A stretch of 64,000 nucleotides of DNA from Orthonyx spaldingii (taxonomy: Eukaryota > Chordata > Aves > Passeriformes > Orthonychidae), in the NCBI GenBank assembly GCA_013397795.1, contig VZTJ01002478.1, positions 1,262,530 to 1,326,529 of the forward strand, given 5' to 3'. This document shows positions 55,301 to 59,878 of the stretch, piece after piece. The position numbers and the translations under genes were made by a program. The notes beneath the pieces were generated by a model, which made no database searches, was not told the DNA's origin, and worked only from the letters and a program-made list of their open reading frames with translations. Position 1 is the first letter of the stretch. Every line of letters begins with the position of its first letter.

Positions 55301-55934
55301 TGCCACGGTGAAGTCTCTGATTGGGAAAGGGGTGATGCTTGCTGTCAATCAAGGCAAAGTGCAAACAAATGTGCTCAACATTGCAAATGAGGACTGCATA
55401 AAAGTGGCAGCTGTTTTGAACAACGCTTACTACCTAGAAAACTTGCATTTCACCGTGGAGGGAAAGGACATGCACTATTTTATCAAGACCACCTCCCCTG
55501 AGAGTGACCTTGGGACACTGAGGCTGACAAGTGGGCGTAAGGCCCTGGAGAATGGCATCAATGTCACTGTTTCCCAGTCCACCACTGTGGTGAACGGCAG
55601 GACTCGCAGGTTTGCTGATGTTGAAATGCAATACGGTGCTTTAGCGCTTCACGTCCGCTACGGCATGACACTCGATGAGGAAAAGGCCCGAATACTGGAG
55701 CAAGCCAGGCAAAGAGCTCTTTCCAGTGCCTGGGCCAGAGAACAACAGAGAGTAAGAGATGGAGAGGAAGGCGCCAGGCTGTGGACAGAAGGAGAAAAGA
55801 GGCAGTTGCTAAGTGCTGGAAAGGTACAAGGATACGATGGGTACTATGTACTCTCTGTGGAGCAATATCCAGAATTAGCAGACAGCGCTAACAATATACA
55901 GTTCCTCAGACAAAGTGAAATAGGAAAGAGGTAA
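1102..55934 (+). CDS. TENM3: Teneurin-3, 3' part of coding sequence (16 exons joined)
   Basis: This entry is the span of the joined exons 1102-1318, 2380-2499, 2902-3163, 9769-10036, 10619-10762, 14430-14679, 15102-15122, 20337-20569, 21154-21308, 22164-23038, 39562-39737, 40427-40662, 46216-46512, 47714-49325, 51203-51333 and 55179-55934. The join totals 5,753 nt and is open for 1,917 codons before a TAA stop. Every intron is GT-AG and phases agree across all junctions. Teneurin-3 is a type II transmembrane adhesion protein at synapses that makes homophilic contacts and binds latrophilins. The intracellular domain, membrane segment and most EGF repeats lie upstream of the window. Assignment to TENM3 rather than a paralog rests on recalled paralog differences such as [21 protein letters not shown] and the C-terminus QSEIGKR. 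The residue numbers in the exon entries count from the first codon of this join. Confidence 0.95.
1319..2379 (+). other. TENM3: TENM3 intron
   Basis: This is a 1,061-bp AT-rich intron with a GTGAGC donor and a TTTTTCACAG acceptor. No repeat or other feature is recognised. A short G/T-rich stretch lies at 2267-2300. Confidence 0.85.
2380..2499 (+). CDS. TENM3: TENM3 exon: transthyretin-like domain, first half
   Basis: This exon encodes residues 73-113. It reads [20 protein letters not shown], followed by VNVSF and a [11 protein letters not shown] segment. The pattern (I/V)xGxVxxxDGTPLxGVxVxxxxxPxxGxTxTxxDGxF is that of carboxypeptidase-regulatory or transthyretin-like beta-sandwich domains, which sit directly before the FN-plug in teneurins. 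NVS is a potential N-glycosylation site. Both ends split codons: Ser at the 5' end and Met (AT|G) at the 3' end, with donor GTAAGT at 2500. Confidence 0.95.
2500..2901 (+). other. TENM3: TENM3 intron
   Basis: This is a short 402-bp intron with a perfect GTAAGT donor and a T-rich acceptor ending CCTAG. Nothing else is recognised. Confidence 0.85.
2902..3163 (+). CDS. TENM3: TENM3 exon: transthyretin-like domain to FN-plug
   Basis: This exon encodes residues 113-200. It completes the transthyretin-like fold ([20 protein letters not shown], then a VWIPWN segment) and continues through [10 protein letters not shown] and the strongly conserved [20 protein letters not shown]. The last part begins the fibronectin-like plug that closes the YD barrel from below. 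It ends at ETQ with donor GTAAGG at 3164, in phase 0. Confidence 0.95.
3164..9768 (+). other. TENM3: TENM3 intron (6.6 kb)
   Basis: This large AT-rich intron runs from a GTAAGG donor to an ATGCTTAG acceptor. It contains a (TC)n microsatellite (3918-3970) and a T-run near 6541-6560. A 12-bp CATCATCCCTTG repeat lies near 5300-5335. A pyrimidine/C-rich tract lies at 9481-9500. I recognise no exon, RNA gene or transposable element; short ORFs here look like chance. Confidence 0.75.
3918..3970 (+). repeat. (TC)n microsatellite
   Basis: This is an interrupted CT/TC dinucleotide tract of about 53 bp with single TTT and CCC interruptions. It is likely to vary in length between individuals. The minus-strand reading gives a meaningless Arg-Glu repeat. 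Confidence 0.9.
9769..10036 (+). CDS. TENM3: TENM3 exon: FN-plug
   Basis: This exon encodes residues 201-290. It starts [20 protein letters not shown] and continues with [26 protein letters not shown] and [20 protein letters not shown]. This is the FN-plug and linker that leads into the beta-propeller. The acceptor ATGCTTAG joins in phase 0 to the preceding ETQ. The donor is GTACGT at 10037, splitting Val after G. Confidence 0.95.
10037..10618 (+). other. TENM3: TENM3 intron
   Basis: This is a 582-bp AT-rich intron with a GTACGT donor and a TTATTTCAG acceptor. It contains a perfect 23-bp tandem duplication (10416-10461) and nothing else that I recognise. Confidence 0.85.
10416..10461 (+). 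repeat. 23-bp tandem duplication
   Basis: Two identical adjacent 23-bp units lie at 10416-10438 and 10439-10461, each beginning ACTCTTAATAAC and ending ATATTT. The absence of mismatches suggests a recent slippage or duplication event. Confidence 0.9.
10619..10762 (+). CDS. TENM3: TENM3 exon: FN-plug to beta-propeller linker
   Basis: This exon encodes residues 290-338. It reads [30 protein letters not shown], then [17 protein letters not shown]. This segment connects the plug to the NHL propeller and is nearly invariant in teneurins as I recall them. The acceptor is TATTTCAG; the donor is GTAAGG at 10763. Both ends are phase 1. Confidence 0.95.
10908..11091 (+). mobile_element. CR1 LINE 3'-end fragment, plus orientation
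   Basis: The sequence matches the 3' untranslated end of avian CR1 as I recall it. It contains CAGGCACATGGTGTGATTCT, GGGCCAGGAGTTGGACTC and a TTCTGTGTTTCTGTGA tail, the degenerate 8-bp terminal repeat of CR1. It is severely 5'-truncated and has no coding capacity. The minus-strand copy at 33812 appears to belong to the same subfamily. Confidence 0.85.
11165..12060 (-). mobile_element. Endogenous retrovirus LTR (solo), probably antisense
   Basis: It begins TGTGGTGGATTGACTCTGGC and contains blocks such as GGACAGGGAGAGATCACTCA that I recognise from a widespread avian ERV LTR family, possibly ERVL-class. The centre (about 11535-11940) is a run of degenerate units built on CTCCAGCATGG and CCCACGGGCTGCAG. 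No gag or pol sequence is present, so it reads as a solo LTR. A minus-strand AATAAA lies at 11334-11339, which suggests antisense orientation to TENM3. The right edge is uncertain; similarity to the family fades after about 12060. Family name and boundaries rest on memory. Confidence 0.65.
14430..14679 (+). CDS. TENM3: TENM3 exon: start of NHL beta-propeller
   Basis: This exon encodes residues 338-421. It reads [38 protein letters not shown], then [20 protein letters not shown] and [20 protein letters not shown]. The [20 protein letters not shown] portion is a typical NHL blade, and the Cys pair in SCPSCNG is conserved. The donor is GTATGT at 14680. The exon ends with AG, the first two bases of a codon that becomes Arg or Ser depending on whether the next microexon is used. 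Confidence 0.95.
14680..15101 (+). other. TENM3: TENM3 intron upstream of microexon
   Basis: This is a 422-bp AT-rich intron. Its 3' end has a long pyrimidine tract (about 15068-15088), a TGC at 15089-15091 and a CCACCAAG acceptor. Such a TGC between the pyrimidine tract and AG is typical of neural microexons controlled by SRRM4/nSR100; that role is inferred. Confidence 0.75.
15102..15122 (+). CDS. TENM3: TENM3 microexon: alternatively spliced insert B (NKDFRHS)
   Basis: This 21-nt exon is flanked by CCACCAAG and GTAAGC. With the upstream AG it encodes Arg-Asn-Lys-Asp-Phe-Arg-His and the first two bases of Ser. It corresponds to the seven-residue splice insert in the beta-propeller of vertebrate teneurins (splice site B), which is alternatively used. 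In TENM2 and TENM3 the insert changes trans-cellular recognition, including latrophilin binding for TENM2. The exon length is a multiple of three, so skipping keeps the frame and joins AG to C, giving ...LELSNNPAH. It is far below the length that standard ORF finding reports. Confidence 0.93.
15123..20336 (+). other. TENM3: TENM3 intron (5.2 kb)
   Basis: This AT-rich intron begins with a strong GTAAGC donor. It ends with a weaker pyrimidine stretch and TTTTACAG. I recognise no mobile element or RNA gene. Around 16290-16830 the sequence is somewhat more GC-rich but matches nothing I know. Confidence 0.75.
20337..20569 (+). CDS. TENM3: TENM3 exon: NHL beta-propeller blades
   Basis: This exon encodes residues 428-506. 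It reads [40 protein letters not shown], then a [20 protein letters not shown] segment and ATLMSPK. The [13 protein letters not shown] portion is an NHL blade signature. The two cysteines in [15 protein letters not shown] are conserved in the family. The donor is GTAAAA at 20570, a little weaker than the others in this gene. Both ends split codons. Confidence 0.95.
20570..21153 (+). other. TENM3: TENM3 intron
   Basis: This is a 584-bp AT-rich intron. It contains a perfect 9-bp inverted repeat (20799-20826, TTATTGAGC/GCTCAATAA) and no other recognised feature. The acceptor is TTCACTGAAG. Confidence 0.8.
21154..21308 (+). CDS. TENM3: TENM3 exon: NHL beta-propeller blade
   Basis: This exon encodes residues 506-557. 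It reads [40 protein letters not shown], then [12 protein letters not shown]. It is one NHL blade ([21 protein letters not shown]). The acceptor CTGAAG lacks a long pyrimidine tract. The donor is GTACTA at 21309, a relatively weak match, and both neighbours continue in frame. Confidence 0.95.
21309..22163 (+). other. TENM3: TENM3 intron
   Basis: This is an 855-bp AT-rich intron with a GTACTA donor and a TTTGTTTAAG acceptor. No other feature is recognised. Confidence 0.8.
22164..23038 (+). CDS. TENM3: TENM3 exon: end of NHL propeller and start of YD shell
   Basis: This 875-nt exon encodes residues 558-849. The first part completes the NHL propeller with blades such as [40 protein letters not shown] and [21 protein letters not shown] cysteine-rich loop ([13 protein letters not shown]) lies between blades. 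From about residue 735 it enters the YD-repeat barrel, with [29 protein letters not shown] and [13 protein letters not shown] and other sequons may be glycosylated. The donor is GTAAGT at 23039, after GA of an Asp codon completed 16.5 kb downstream. Confidence 0.96.
24254..24307 (+). repeat. Polypyrimidine tandem repeat
   Basis: Three near-copies of a roughly 20-bp unit (CTCTTC, then 4-10 T, then a C-run) lie in a row. The plus strand is wholly pyrimidine across most of the tract, so the DNA could form a triplex. It is probably a slippage-prone simple repeat. Confidence 0.8.
25684..25911 (+). mobile_element. CR1 LINE 3'-end fragment, plus orientation
   Basis: The fragment contains the CR1 signature GATTCAGATTAGACGTTAGG, then a GAGGTTGGACTGCATGACCT segment, and ends in CTGTGATGCTCTG, a decayed terminal repeat. 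It is about 230 bp and 5'-truncated with no coding potential. It differs from the copies at 10908 and 33812 and resembles the 3' part of the 54247 copy. Confidence 0.85.
27960..28430. other. GC-rich block within AT-rich intron, unidentified
   Basis: About 470 bp are clearly richer in G+C and CpG than the surrounding intron. It includes CGCCCGGCCCCGAGCC and GGGAGCGCTCGGCGCTG. Overlapping ORFs of 64-107 codons occur on both strands, as expected where stop codons are rare. I do not recognise a protein. It could be part of an LTR, a processed fragment or a small CpG-rich regulatory element. Confidence 0.4.
29427..29470 (+). repeat. 17-bp direct repeat
   Basis: TTTCCTGTAACATTTGT occurs identically at 29427-29443 and 29454-29470, a 27-bp period. 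It is a short local duplication with no obvious function. Confidence 0.85.
33660..33762 (+). repeat. Purine-rich (A/G) tract
   Basis: This roughly 100-bp stretch consists mostly of GGAAAAGGAAAA-like repeats. It lies about 50 bp before the CR1 insertion at 33812. It is low-complexity sequence. Confidence 0.75.
33812..34434 (-). mobile_element. CR1 LINE fragment, antisense to TENM3
   Basis: Read on the minus strand, this is the last ~620 bp of an avian CR1: the C-terminal part of the reverse-transcriptase ORF followed by the 3' UTR. The minus-strand frame at 34093-34455 includes [20 protein letters not shown] and [18 protein letters not shown], typical of the CR1 polymerase C-terminus. The 3' end lies at the low-coordinate side (ATCATAGAGTATTCTGAGTT on the plus strand). 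It is 5'-truncated and inactive. Confidence 0.92.
39562..39737 (+). CDS. TENM3: TENM3 exon: YD shell
   Basis: This exon encodes residues 849-908. It reads [40 protein letters not shown], then [34 protein letters not shown] is a canonical YD/RHS repeat (YDxxGRLxxxxxP.G). NVT and NLS are potential glycosylation sites. The donor is GTATTG at 39738; the exon ends with the G of an Asp codon. Confidence 0.95.
39738..40426 (+). other. TENM3: TENM3 intron
   Basis: This is a 689-bp AT-rich intron with a GTATTG donor and a GCCTTTTCAG acceptor. No other feature is recognised. Confidence 0.8.
40427..40662 (+). CDS. TENM3: TENM3 exon: YD shell
   Basis: This exon encodes residues 908-986. It reads [40 protein letters not shown], then [20 protein letters not shown] and KLR. 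It forms further strands of the barrel wall. The donor is GTAAGC at 40663 in phase 0. An LTR insertion begins about 200 bp downstream of this donor. Confidence 0.95.
40860..41433. mobile_element. Endogenous retrovirus LTR (solo)
   Basis: The sequence GTGGTTTAACCCCAGGCAGC at one edge and CCCCAGCTGAAATCAGCACA at the other match the two ends of a common avian ERV LTR as I recall it. Internal blocks (GGGTTGAGATAAAGGCAGTTTA; CAAAACATAGCCCTGTACTA) agree. The left terminal TG appears mutated to CG. No internal viral sequence and no clean target-site duplication were found. In the family, TATA and regulatory motifs lie on the opposite strand, so it is probably antisense to TENM3, but this copy is too decayed to prove it. 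Confidence 0.7.
42390..42418. repeat. Perfect 11-bp inverted repeat
   Basis: AGTTAAAGTTG at 42390-42400 and CAACTTTAACT at 42408-42418 are exact reverse complements with a 7-base loop. The same bases read Val-Val-Met-Gly-Asn-Phe-Asn in one frame, reminiscent of a LINE endonuclease MGDFN motif. The stretch could therefore be a worn CR1 fragment. Confidence 0.8.
46216..46512 (+). CDS. TENM3: TENM3 exon: YD shell
   Basis: This exon encodes residues 987-1085. It reads [40 protein letters not shown], then [20 protein letters not shown] and [20 protein letters not shown]. Several YD repeats ([27 protein letters not shown]) are visible. Both ends are phase 0, and the donor is GTAAAG at 46513. Confidence 0.95.
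46513..47713 (+). other. TENM3: TENM3 intron
   Basis: This is a 1,201-bp AT-rich intron with a GTAAAG donor and an AATTTTCAG acceptor. No repeat or gene is recognised. Confidence 0.8.
47714..49325 (+). CDS. TENM3: TENM3 large exon: YD shell and RHS-associated core
   Basis: This 1,612-nt exon encodes residues 1086-1623, the largest exon here. Many YD repeats are visible, including [57 protein letters not shown] and [16 protein letters not shown]. It ends in the RHS-associated core: [40 protein letters not shown] and [16 protein letters not shown]. That core is the most conserved part shared with bacterial RHS and TcC proteins, where it caps a hollow shell around a C-terminal toxin. The acceptor is TTTTCAG; the donor is GTAAGA at 49326, in phase 1. 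Confidence 0.97.
49326..51202 (+). other. TENM3: TENM3 intron
   Basis: This 1.9-kb AT-rich intron has a T-run at about 50742-50763 and a CTCTTTCAG acceptor. No mobile element or RNA gene is recognised. Confidence 0.8.
51203..51333 (+). CDS. TENM3: TENM3 exon: linker threading through the YD shell
   Basis: This exon encodes residues 1623-1666. It reads [20 protein letters not shown], then [20 protein letters not shown] and EDIP. In solved teneurin structures this hydrophobic linker leaves the barrel and leads to the toxin-like domains. The donor is GTAAGA at 51334 in phase 0. The sequence is characteristic of TENM3 as I recall it. Confidence 0.95.
51334..55178 (+). other. TENM3: TENM3 last intron (3.8 kb) with CR1
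   Basis: The intron has a GTAAGA donor and a TTGTTTACAG acceptor. It contains a CR1 copy (54247-54888) close to the final exon. A somewhat GC-richer unidentified segment lies at about 53320-53960. The last 111 bp before the acceptor (55068-55178) are open in the frame of the terminal exon and start with ATG. Confidence 0.8.
54247..54888 (+). mobile_element. CR1 LINE fragment, sense orientation
   Basis: This is the 3' ~640 bp of a CR1. It runs from the reverse-transcriptase C-terminal region ([20 protein letters not shown] in the frame at 54246-54542) through TTTAGATTACATATTAGGAA and a GGAACAAGGTGCTAAGGGAAGT-like 3' UTR. It ends in decayed CTGCAATTCTTGTGATT repeats. Frame breaks and 5' truncation make it inactive. 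It ends 290 bp before the terminal TENM3 exon. Confidence 0.92.
55179..55934 (+). CDS. TENM3: TENM3 terminal coding exon: toxin-like domain and TCAP-3
   Basis: This exon encodes residues 1667-1917 and the TAA stop at 55932-55934. It reads [75 protein letters not shown] and [20 protein letters not shown]. These match the antibiotic-binding-like and Tox-GHH regions of teneurins, a fold related to bacterial nuclease toxins; no enzymatic role is claimed here. The helical stretch [20 protein letters not shown] follows. The final part is the TCAP-3 peptide. The acceptor is TTTACAG in phase 0. Confidence 0.97.
   Translation, partial: PISGVQQQVARQAKAFLSLGKMAEVQVSRRKSSGEKSWLWFATVKSLIGKGVMLAVNQGKVQTNVLNIANEDCIKVAAVLNNAYYLENLHFTVEGKDMHYFIKTTSPESDLGTLRLTSGRKALENGINVTVSQSTTVVNGRTRRFADVEMQYGALALHVRYGMTLDEEKARILEQARQRALSSAWAREQQRVRDGEEGARLWTEGEKRQLLSAGKVQGYDGYYVLSVEQYPELADSANNIQFLRQSEIGKR
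55803..55931 (+). other. TENM3: TCAP-3 (teneurin C-terminal associated peptide) region
   Basis: The last 43 codons form a CRF-like peptide unit. A Lys-Arg pair (55797-55802) precedes Gln, then 40 residues run from [15 protein letters not shown] to FLRQSEI. These are followed by Gly-Lys-Arg and the stop. Lys-Arg flanks and a terminal Gly are the usual signals for dibasic cleavage and C-terminal amidation. TCAP peptides have been described as bioactive in vertebrates. Release of this peptide in this species is inferred. Confidence 0.88.
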
Positions 55935-56369
55935 CACACTGGCTTAGCTCAGGCTGCCAAAGAGACTGTGTACCAGTGTCTTCTAGAAAGGAGACCAAAC
56001 TGTTTTGCTGCATTACTACTTGAGCCTAAGCTTACATCTTCGCTCAGATTTTTTCTGTAGCACAATCCAGACTCTGTTACAAAAAGAGCGCCTTCCAGAA
56101 GAATGATATTGCTAATGACAAAACTTTTTTTTTCTCAATGACCTTAAAGGTGATCTGCTTTAAAGAATATGTTTACATATGCATATCGCTGCACTCAAGT
56201 TGGACTGAAAAGTATTAAAAAAAAAAAAGAAGAAAAAAAGAAAATAAAAAGGCCTACAGATTTTGCAACAGGCTGTATGTCTCTTTGAGGCACTGTATTA
56301 ATTAAGATACAGACCCATACAGTGTTTCCAAATAGTACTGAATTGTTGACCTTTGCTTACGAGAAGTAG

Positions 56370-56408
56370 TCTCTCTCTTTCTCTCTCTCTTTTTCTCTCT
56401 CTTTCTCA
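56370..56408 (+). repeat. (CT)n microsatellite in 3' UTR
   Basis: This is about 39 bp of CT dinucleotides interrupted by short T-runs. As RNA it is a candidate pyrimidine-tract binding site. Confidence 0.85.
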
Positions 56409-58770
56409 CTGCATAGGATGTGGTATATATCTGTTAATTTTAAAACGTGGGGCAAAAATTACTGTTTGTAGACAACCCAACTGCATTAAACTGTGCTGCT
56501 TTCTAAAAGGACATTGGCACAAGTGACTTATGCTACCATGGGAATTTAATAATGGATTTTACACTGCTAATATGGTTTGCCTTGGGGGGAAAATGGCAAG
56601 TAGAATCCTTGTTGCATATAAGCAAAGGAAACCCTGATTTTTTTGTAAATTATGTGAAACAAGTTGTTTATGGATTTTTATATGAATTACAATTTACTGT
56701 ACATCAAATATTAGTCTCAGAGGAGTTAATTTATGTAAAGTGTTTAAAAAAGTTTATACTTAAAAATAAAATGATAAAAACATGTGCTGTGTGTGATTTT
56801 TTTTAAAGAAAAAGGAATTGCACCTTTTATGTTATAGCTGTACAGTATAAAGGATTATATTGTAGAGATATAACAGTGATGACTAATGTCCAAAAGTGTT
56901 AATATTTTTGTATTAGGTTTAAAGCTGTGCATCTATCACTCTGCTGATAGGATGGGACACTCCACAAAGTGGGTGGCTGAATCAAACCACAGCTCCCTCC
57001 CCTCCCTCTCCTGTCACCCAGGCCAGTGCCACTTCATCAGTCATTGTTAGAAGGCACAGTAACCAAATAAGTCTCATTTAGTATGATGGAAGACTTTAAT
57101 AGGTTGGGGTTTCCTTGTCTTTTTCCAGCCCTAATGTAATAAATGGACATGTATTCATACCAGGTGGGGTTTCTGTTGGTTTTTTAGAAGCTTTGTTTCA
57201 CAATGGAGGAATAGTGTCTCAGGTGCTTGGCAAATTGTATGTAGAAGAGGAAGAAGAAATGATGTAGTTTCATCCAGTTATGTCAACTTTGTCTTCTGTA
57301 TAATACAGCTCTTTTAGATGTTAATAACTCCAGATAGAAGAAGCGTACCTCTGACCTGATGCTACAGAATTGCTCTTTAGGCAGGCAGGCTGTTCAGTAG
57401 GTTCATCTCCTGGCCTTCAGCTGGCAGATCAAATCTCATTACTGTGAACACTAAACCTGGGGATGGAGAGGAAGGTCCAGTTCTAGTGCCTAGTCTGCAT
57501 CTCCACACCACTGCATAGATTTGGCATGCTCTGCTCCAAGGCCCAGTATATGTGCTGCAGGAAGAACTGAAGTGTGCAGCTGGTTCCTTATAGGAAGCCT
57601 GTGATGGCGTCTATGGCATCTGTTCTACATCTTGGCTGAAACCATTCTTAGAGCTTTAGTCTCATGAGCACTAAATTCAGCCACAAAAATAAATATTTTT
57701 AAGATGAGACAAAATTGGGGGGTTTGCTGTTCATTTAAATATACACAGTATTTCTATCCATGTATTATAATGACAGAACATAGTAAGTGAACGTGTCTTA
57801 ACTATGAATGGTTCAAGTGGATGTAATAAAAATAGTTTTCTAACTGCTTTGTATTCTGAGAGTCTATGGTATTACATACTCTAAATTGCACATTAGGATT
57901 GTTTGATAACCAGATTTGAATTTCTCCCAGCCAAGTCGCTACCGAATCTACAGTATCAGTGCTATTACTGTATGTGTGTATTTGGTAGAGCATACAGAAC
58001 TAATTACACATATAATGAATGCTAATCATCTATTAGAATTAAAGCACAGATTAGTTGTTAGTACTTCTACCCTTGAAGCTTGAGGGCCCTAAATTTAGAG
58101 AGGATGGTATGTCAGACCCCAGAGGCGTCATTGATCTACGTATTCATTTTCAAAGATGTAAAATGCTAGGTGTTTGCAGTTCTGTTGGGTGGCTCTTCCA
58201 CAGCACTGTATTTAGCATGCTGTAAGTGCTCTCTGTTGAAATAGGCTCATATTCTAAATTATGTCCAATGTTTCTGTTCTGTTTGAGTATGAAAAGCTTG
58301 TATAACATGTCAACATTGAAATATATCTTCTATTTGGCACGTACCAGTCCCTTCTCCTTTGTTCTGGCACCAATAAACAACAAATTATAGTATCTGTTGG
58401 TGATGATTTTAGATACAGTCAAATCAAGCCAATTAGTGGCCTTGTTAGTAGGTATAATGAGCCTATTTCTTGCTAAAAAAGACTTGTGATCCGGACATGC
58501 TCCTGCAGGAAATAGTGACCTTGGGGAATATAGAAACAAAAGATCTTTTTAAAGAAAAAATATGCATAATTAAAGAAGCATATTACAAAAATAAGAAAAA
58601 AAGAAAGGAGATTCTAAGTATTTTAGACAATGCCAGTCAAAATGCTATCCTGATATTTTGAGATGTATATTTCGTCTGATTTGTATTGTTCTTTTAATTT
58701 GCCTTCTTAACTTTATATGTGTCCTGAATTTTCCACAAATTGATAACTATAGATTGCATCTAGGCTTTCC

Positions 58771-58776
58771 AATAAA
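58771..58776 (+). terminator. TENM3: Distal poly(A) signal candidate
   Basis: AATAAA is followed by CCAACCCAA and then (TG)12 at 58788-58811. A hexamer plus a GU-rich element within 15-40 bases is the standard cleavage/polyadenylation arrangement. It would give a 3' UTR of about 2.85 kb. Confidence 0.55.
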
Positions 58777-58787
58777 AGCCAACCCAA

Positions 58788-58811
58788 TGTGTGTGTGTGT
58801 GTGTGTGTGTT
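58788..58811 (+). repeat. (TG)12 microsatellite
   Basis: This uninterrupted TG dinucleotide tract lies directly downstream of an AATAAA. It is likely polymorphic. Confidence 0.9.
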
Positions 58812-59824
58812 TATATTTGGGTTTTTTAAATCTGTATGTCAGATATCGCATCTGTGCTGCTGCTTTTCTCATATCGAAGAAGCAAAGTGATCCCCTTGCA
58901 CTGGTATTGATTCATTTGCTTCACAGTTGGCAGTATCTTTTTTTTGACTCTATCCAGTGGCTTCATCTGCTAACTCAGCAAAGTGAATTACTCCATGGGA
59001 TCTCTCAGGGGGCCTACTTTAGAGAAAACATTAAATATACCTCACAAAGCCAAATCTTTTATAGATAAGGAAAGCCAAAGAACAAAAAAACACTTAGAAC
59101 TGTTTTCTCTCATATCCTCCTGAGTAAAAATACGACAAAATGTACTTGATTATAAAGAATCAGATTGGCACTGGTAGTTACATATATACACAGAAGAGAT
59201 CTTTCAACCTGCATTTATGCCCACTTTGCAGAAACTGCTGACTTCAGCACTGCTCTGTGTCAAGAGACTGCTTTCATTTTAGTTGGAACAGGCAGACTTC
59301 ACCACACTTACTTTGTAGTGACAACCTTGAGTTGGTAACATGTTGATCCAGCACTAATCAGGTCACTGCTTAGCTAACTATGGCCTAATTTTGTTATTAA
59401 CAAAAAAAAAAAAAAAAAAGAAAAGGCAGTAAGAGATCTTTGTATGTTCACACTTGGGAGGTGAGAGATTTGCATTTGACAAGGAGGAAAAAATGCCAGT
59501 TACCACTGCCACTCTTCTGAGGCATTTCTAAAGTGATGGCTGAAAGGCTGCAAAAGAAAAAACACTGCATAAAATAACAGTTAAAATTGTCTATGACAGA
59601 ATAGGCTGCATTTGCAGAGAATCAGATGACAAAATGTTTGAATTCTGTTTCTAGAAAAAAAGAAGGAAAAAGCTGCTGAATGTGTTGATACCTTGGTATA
59701 CTGCTATCTCCAGAAAGGCAGGCTATGGCTATACATATGGCCAGCTTGAGAACCTTTAAGAAAAAGAGGAAGAAACTCATGCATAATTCTTTGGAGATGG
59801 CAAAGGAGAGGCACTTACCAGAAA

Positions 59825-59878
59825 CAGCTTCTAAGCAGCTTATTAGAAGCTGCTTATTTGACACTTATTAGAAGCTGC
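59825..59878. repeat. Overlapping inverted and direct repeats
   Basis: CAGCTTCTAA (59825-59834) is the exact reverse complement of TTAGAAGCTG (59843-59852), an 8-base loop apart. CTTATTAGAAGCTGC then occurs twice, at 59839-59853 and 59864-59878. The cluster looks like a local duplication of a hairpin arm. Confidence 0.85.

Larger units (their letters stand above)
55935..58811 (+). other. TENM3: TENM3 3' UTR with several poly(A) signals
   Basis: Noncoding sequence follows the stop. AATAAA occurs at 56765-56770, 57138-57143, 57688-57693, 57825-57830, 58372-58377 and 58771-58776. The last is followed about 12 bp later by (TG)12, a good GU-rich downstream element, so I place the distal end there. 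The earlier signals could give shorter forms. A (CT)n tract (56370-56408) and an A-rich run (56217-56250) are present. The exact 3' end is inferred. Confidence 0.65.

Noticed and set aside
56552..56806. 84-codon ORF in the 3' UTR
   Set aside because: It sits downstream of the TENM3 stop in the 3' UTR, has no recognisable domain, and overlaps an AATAAA. It is most likely chance.
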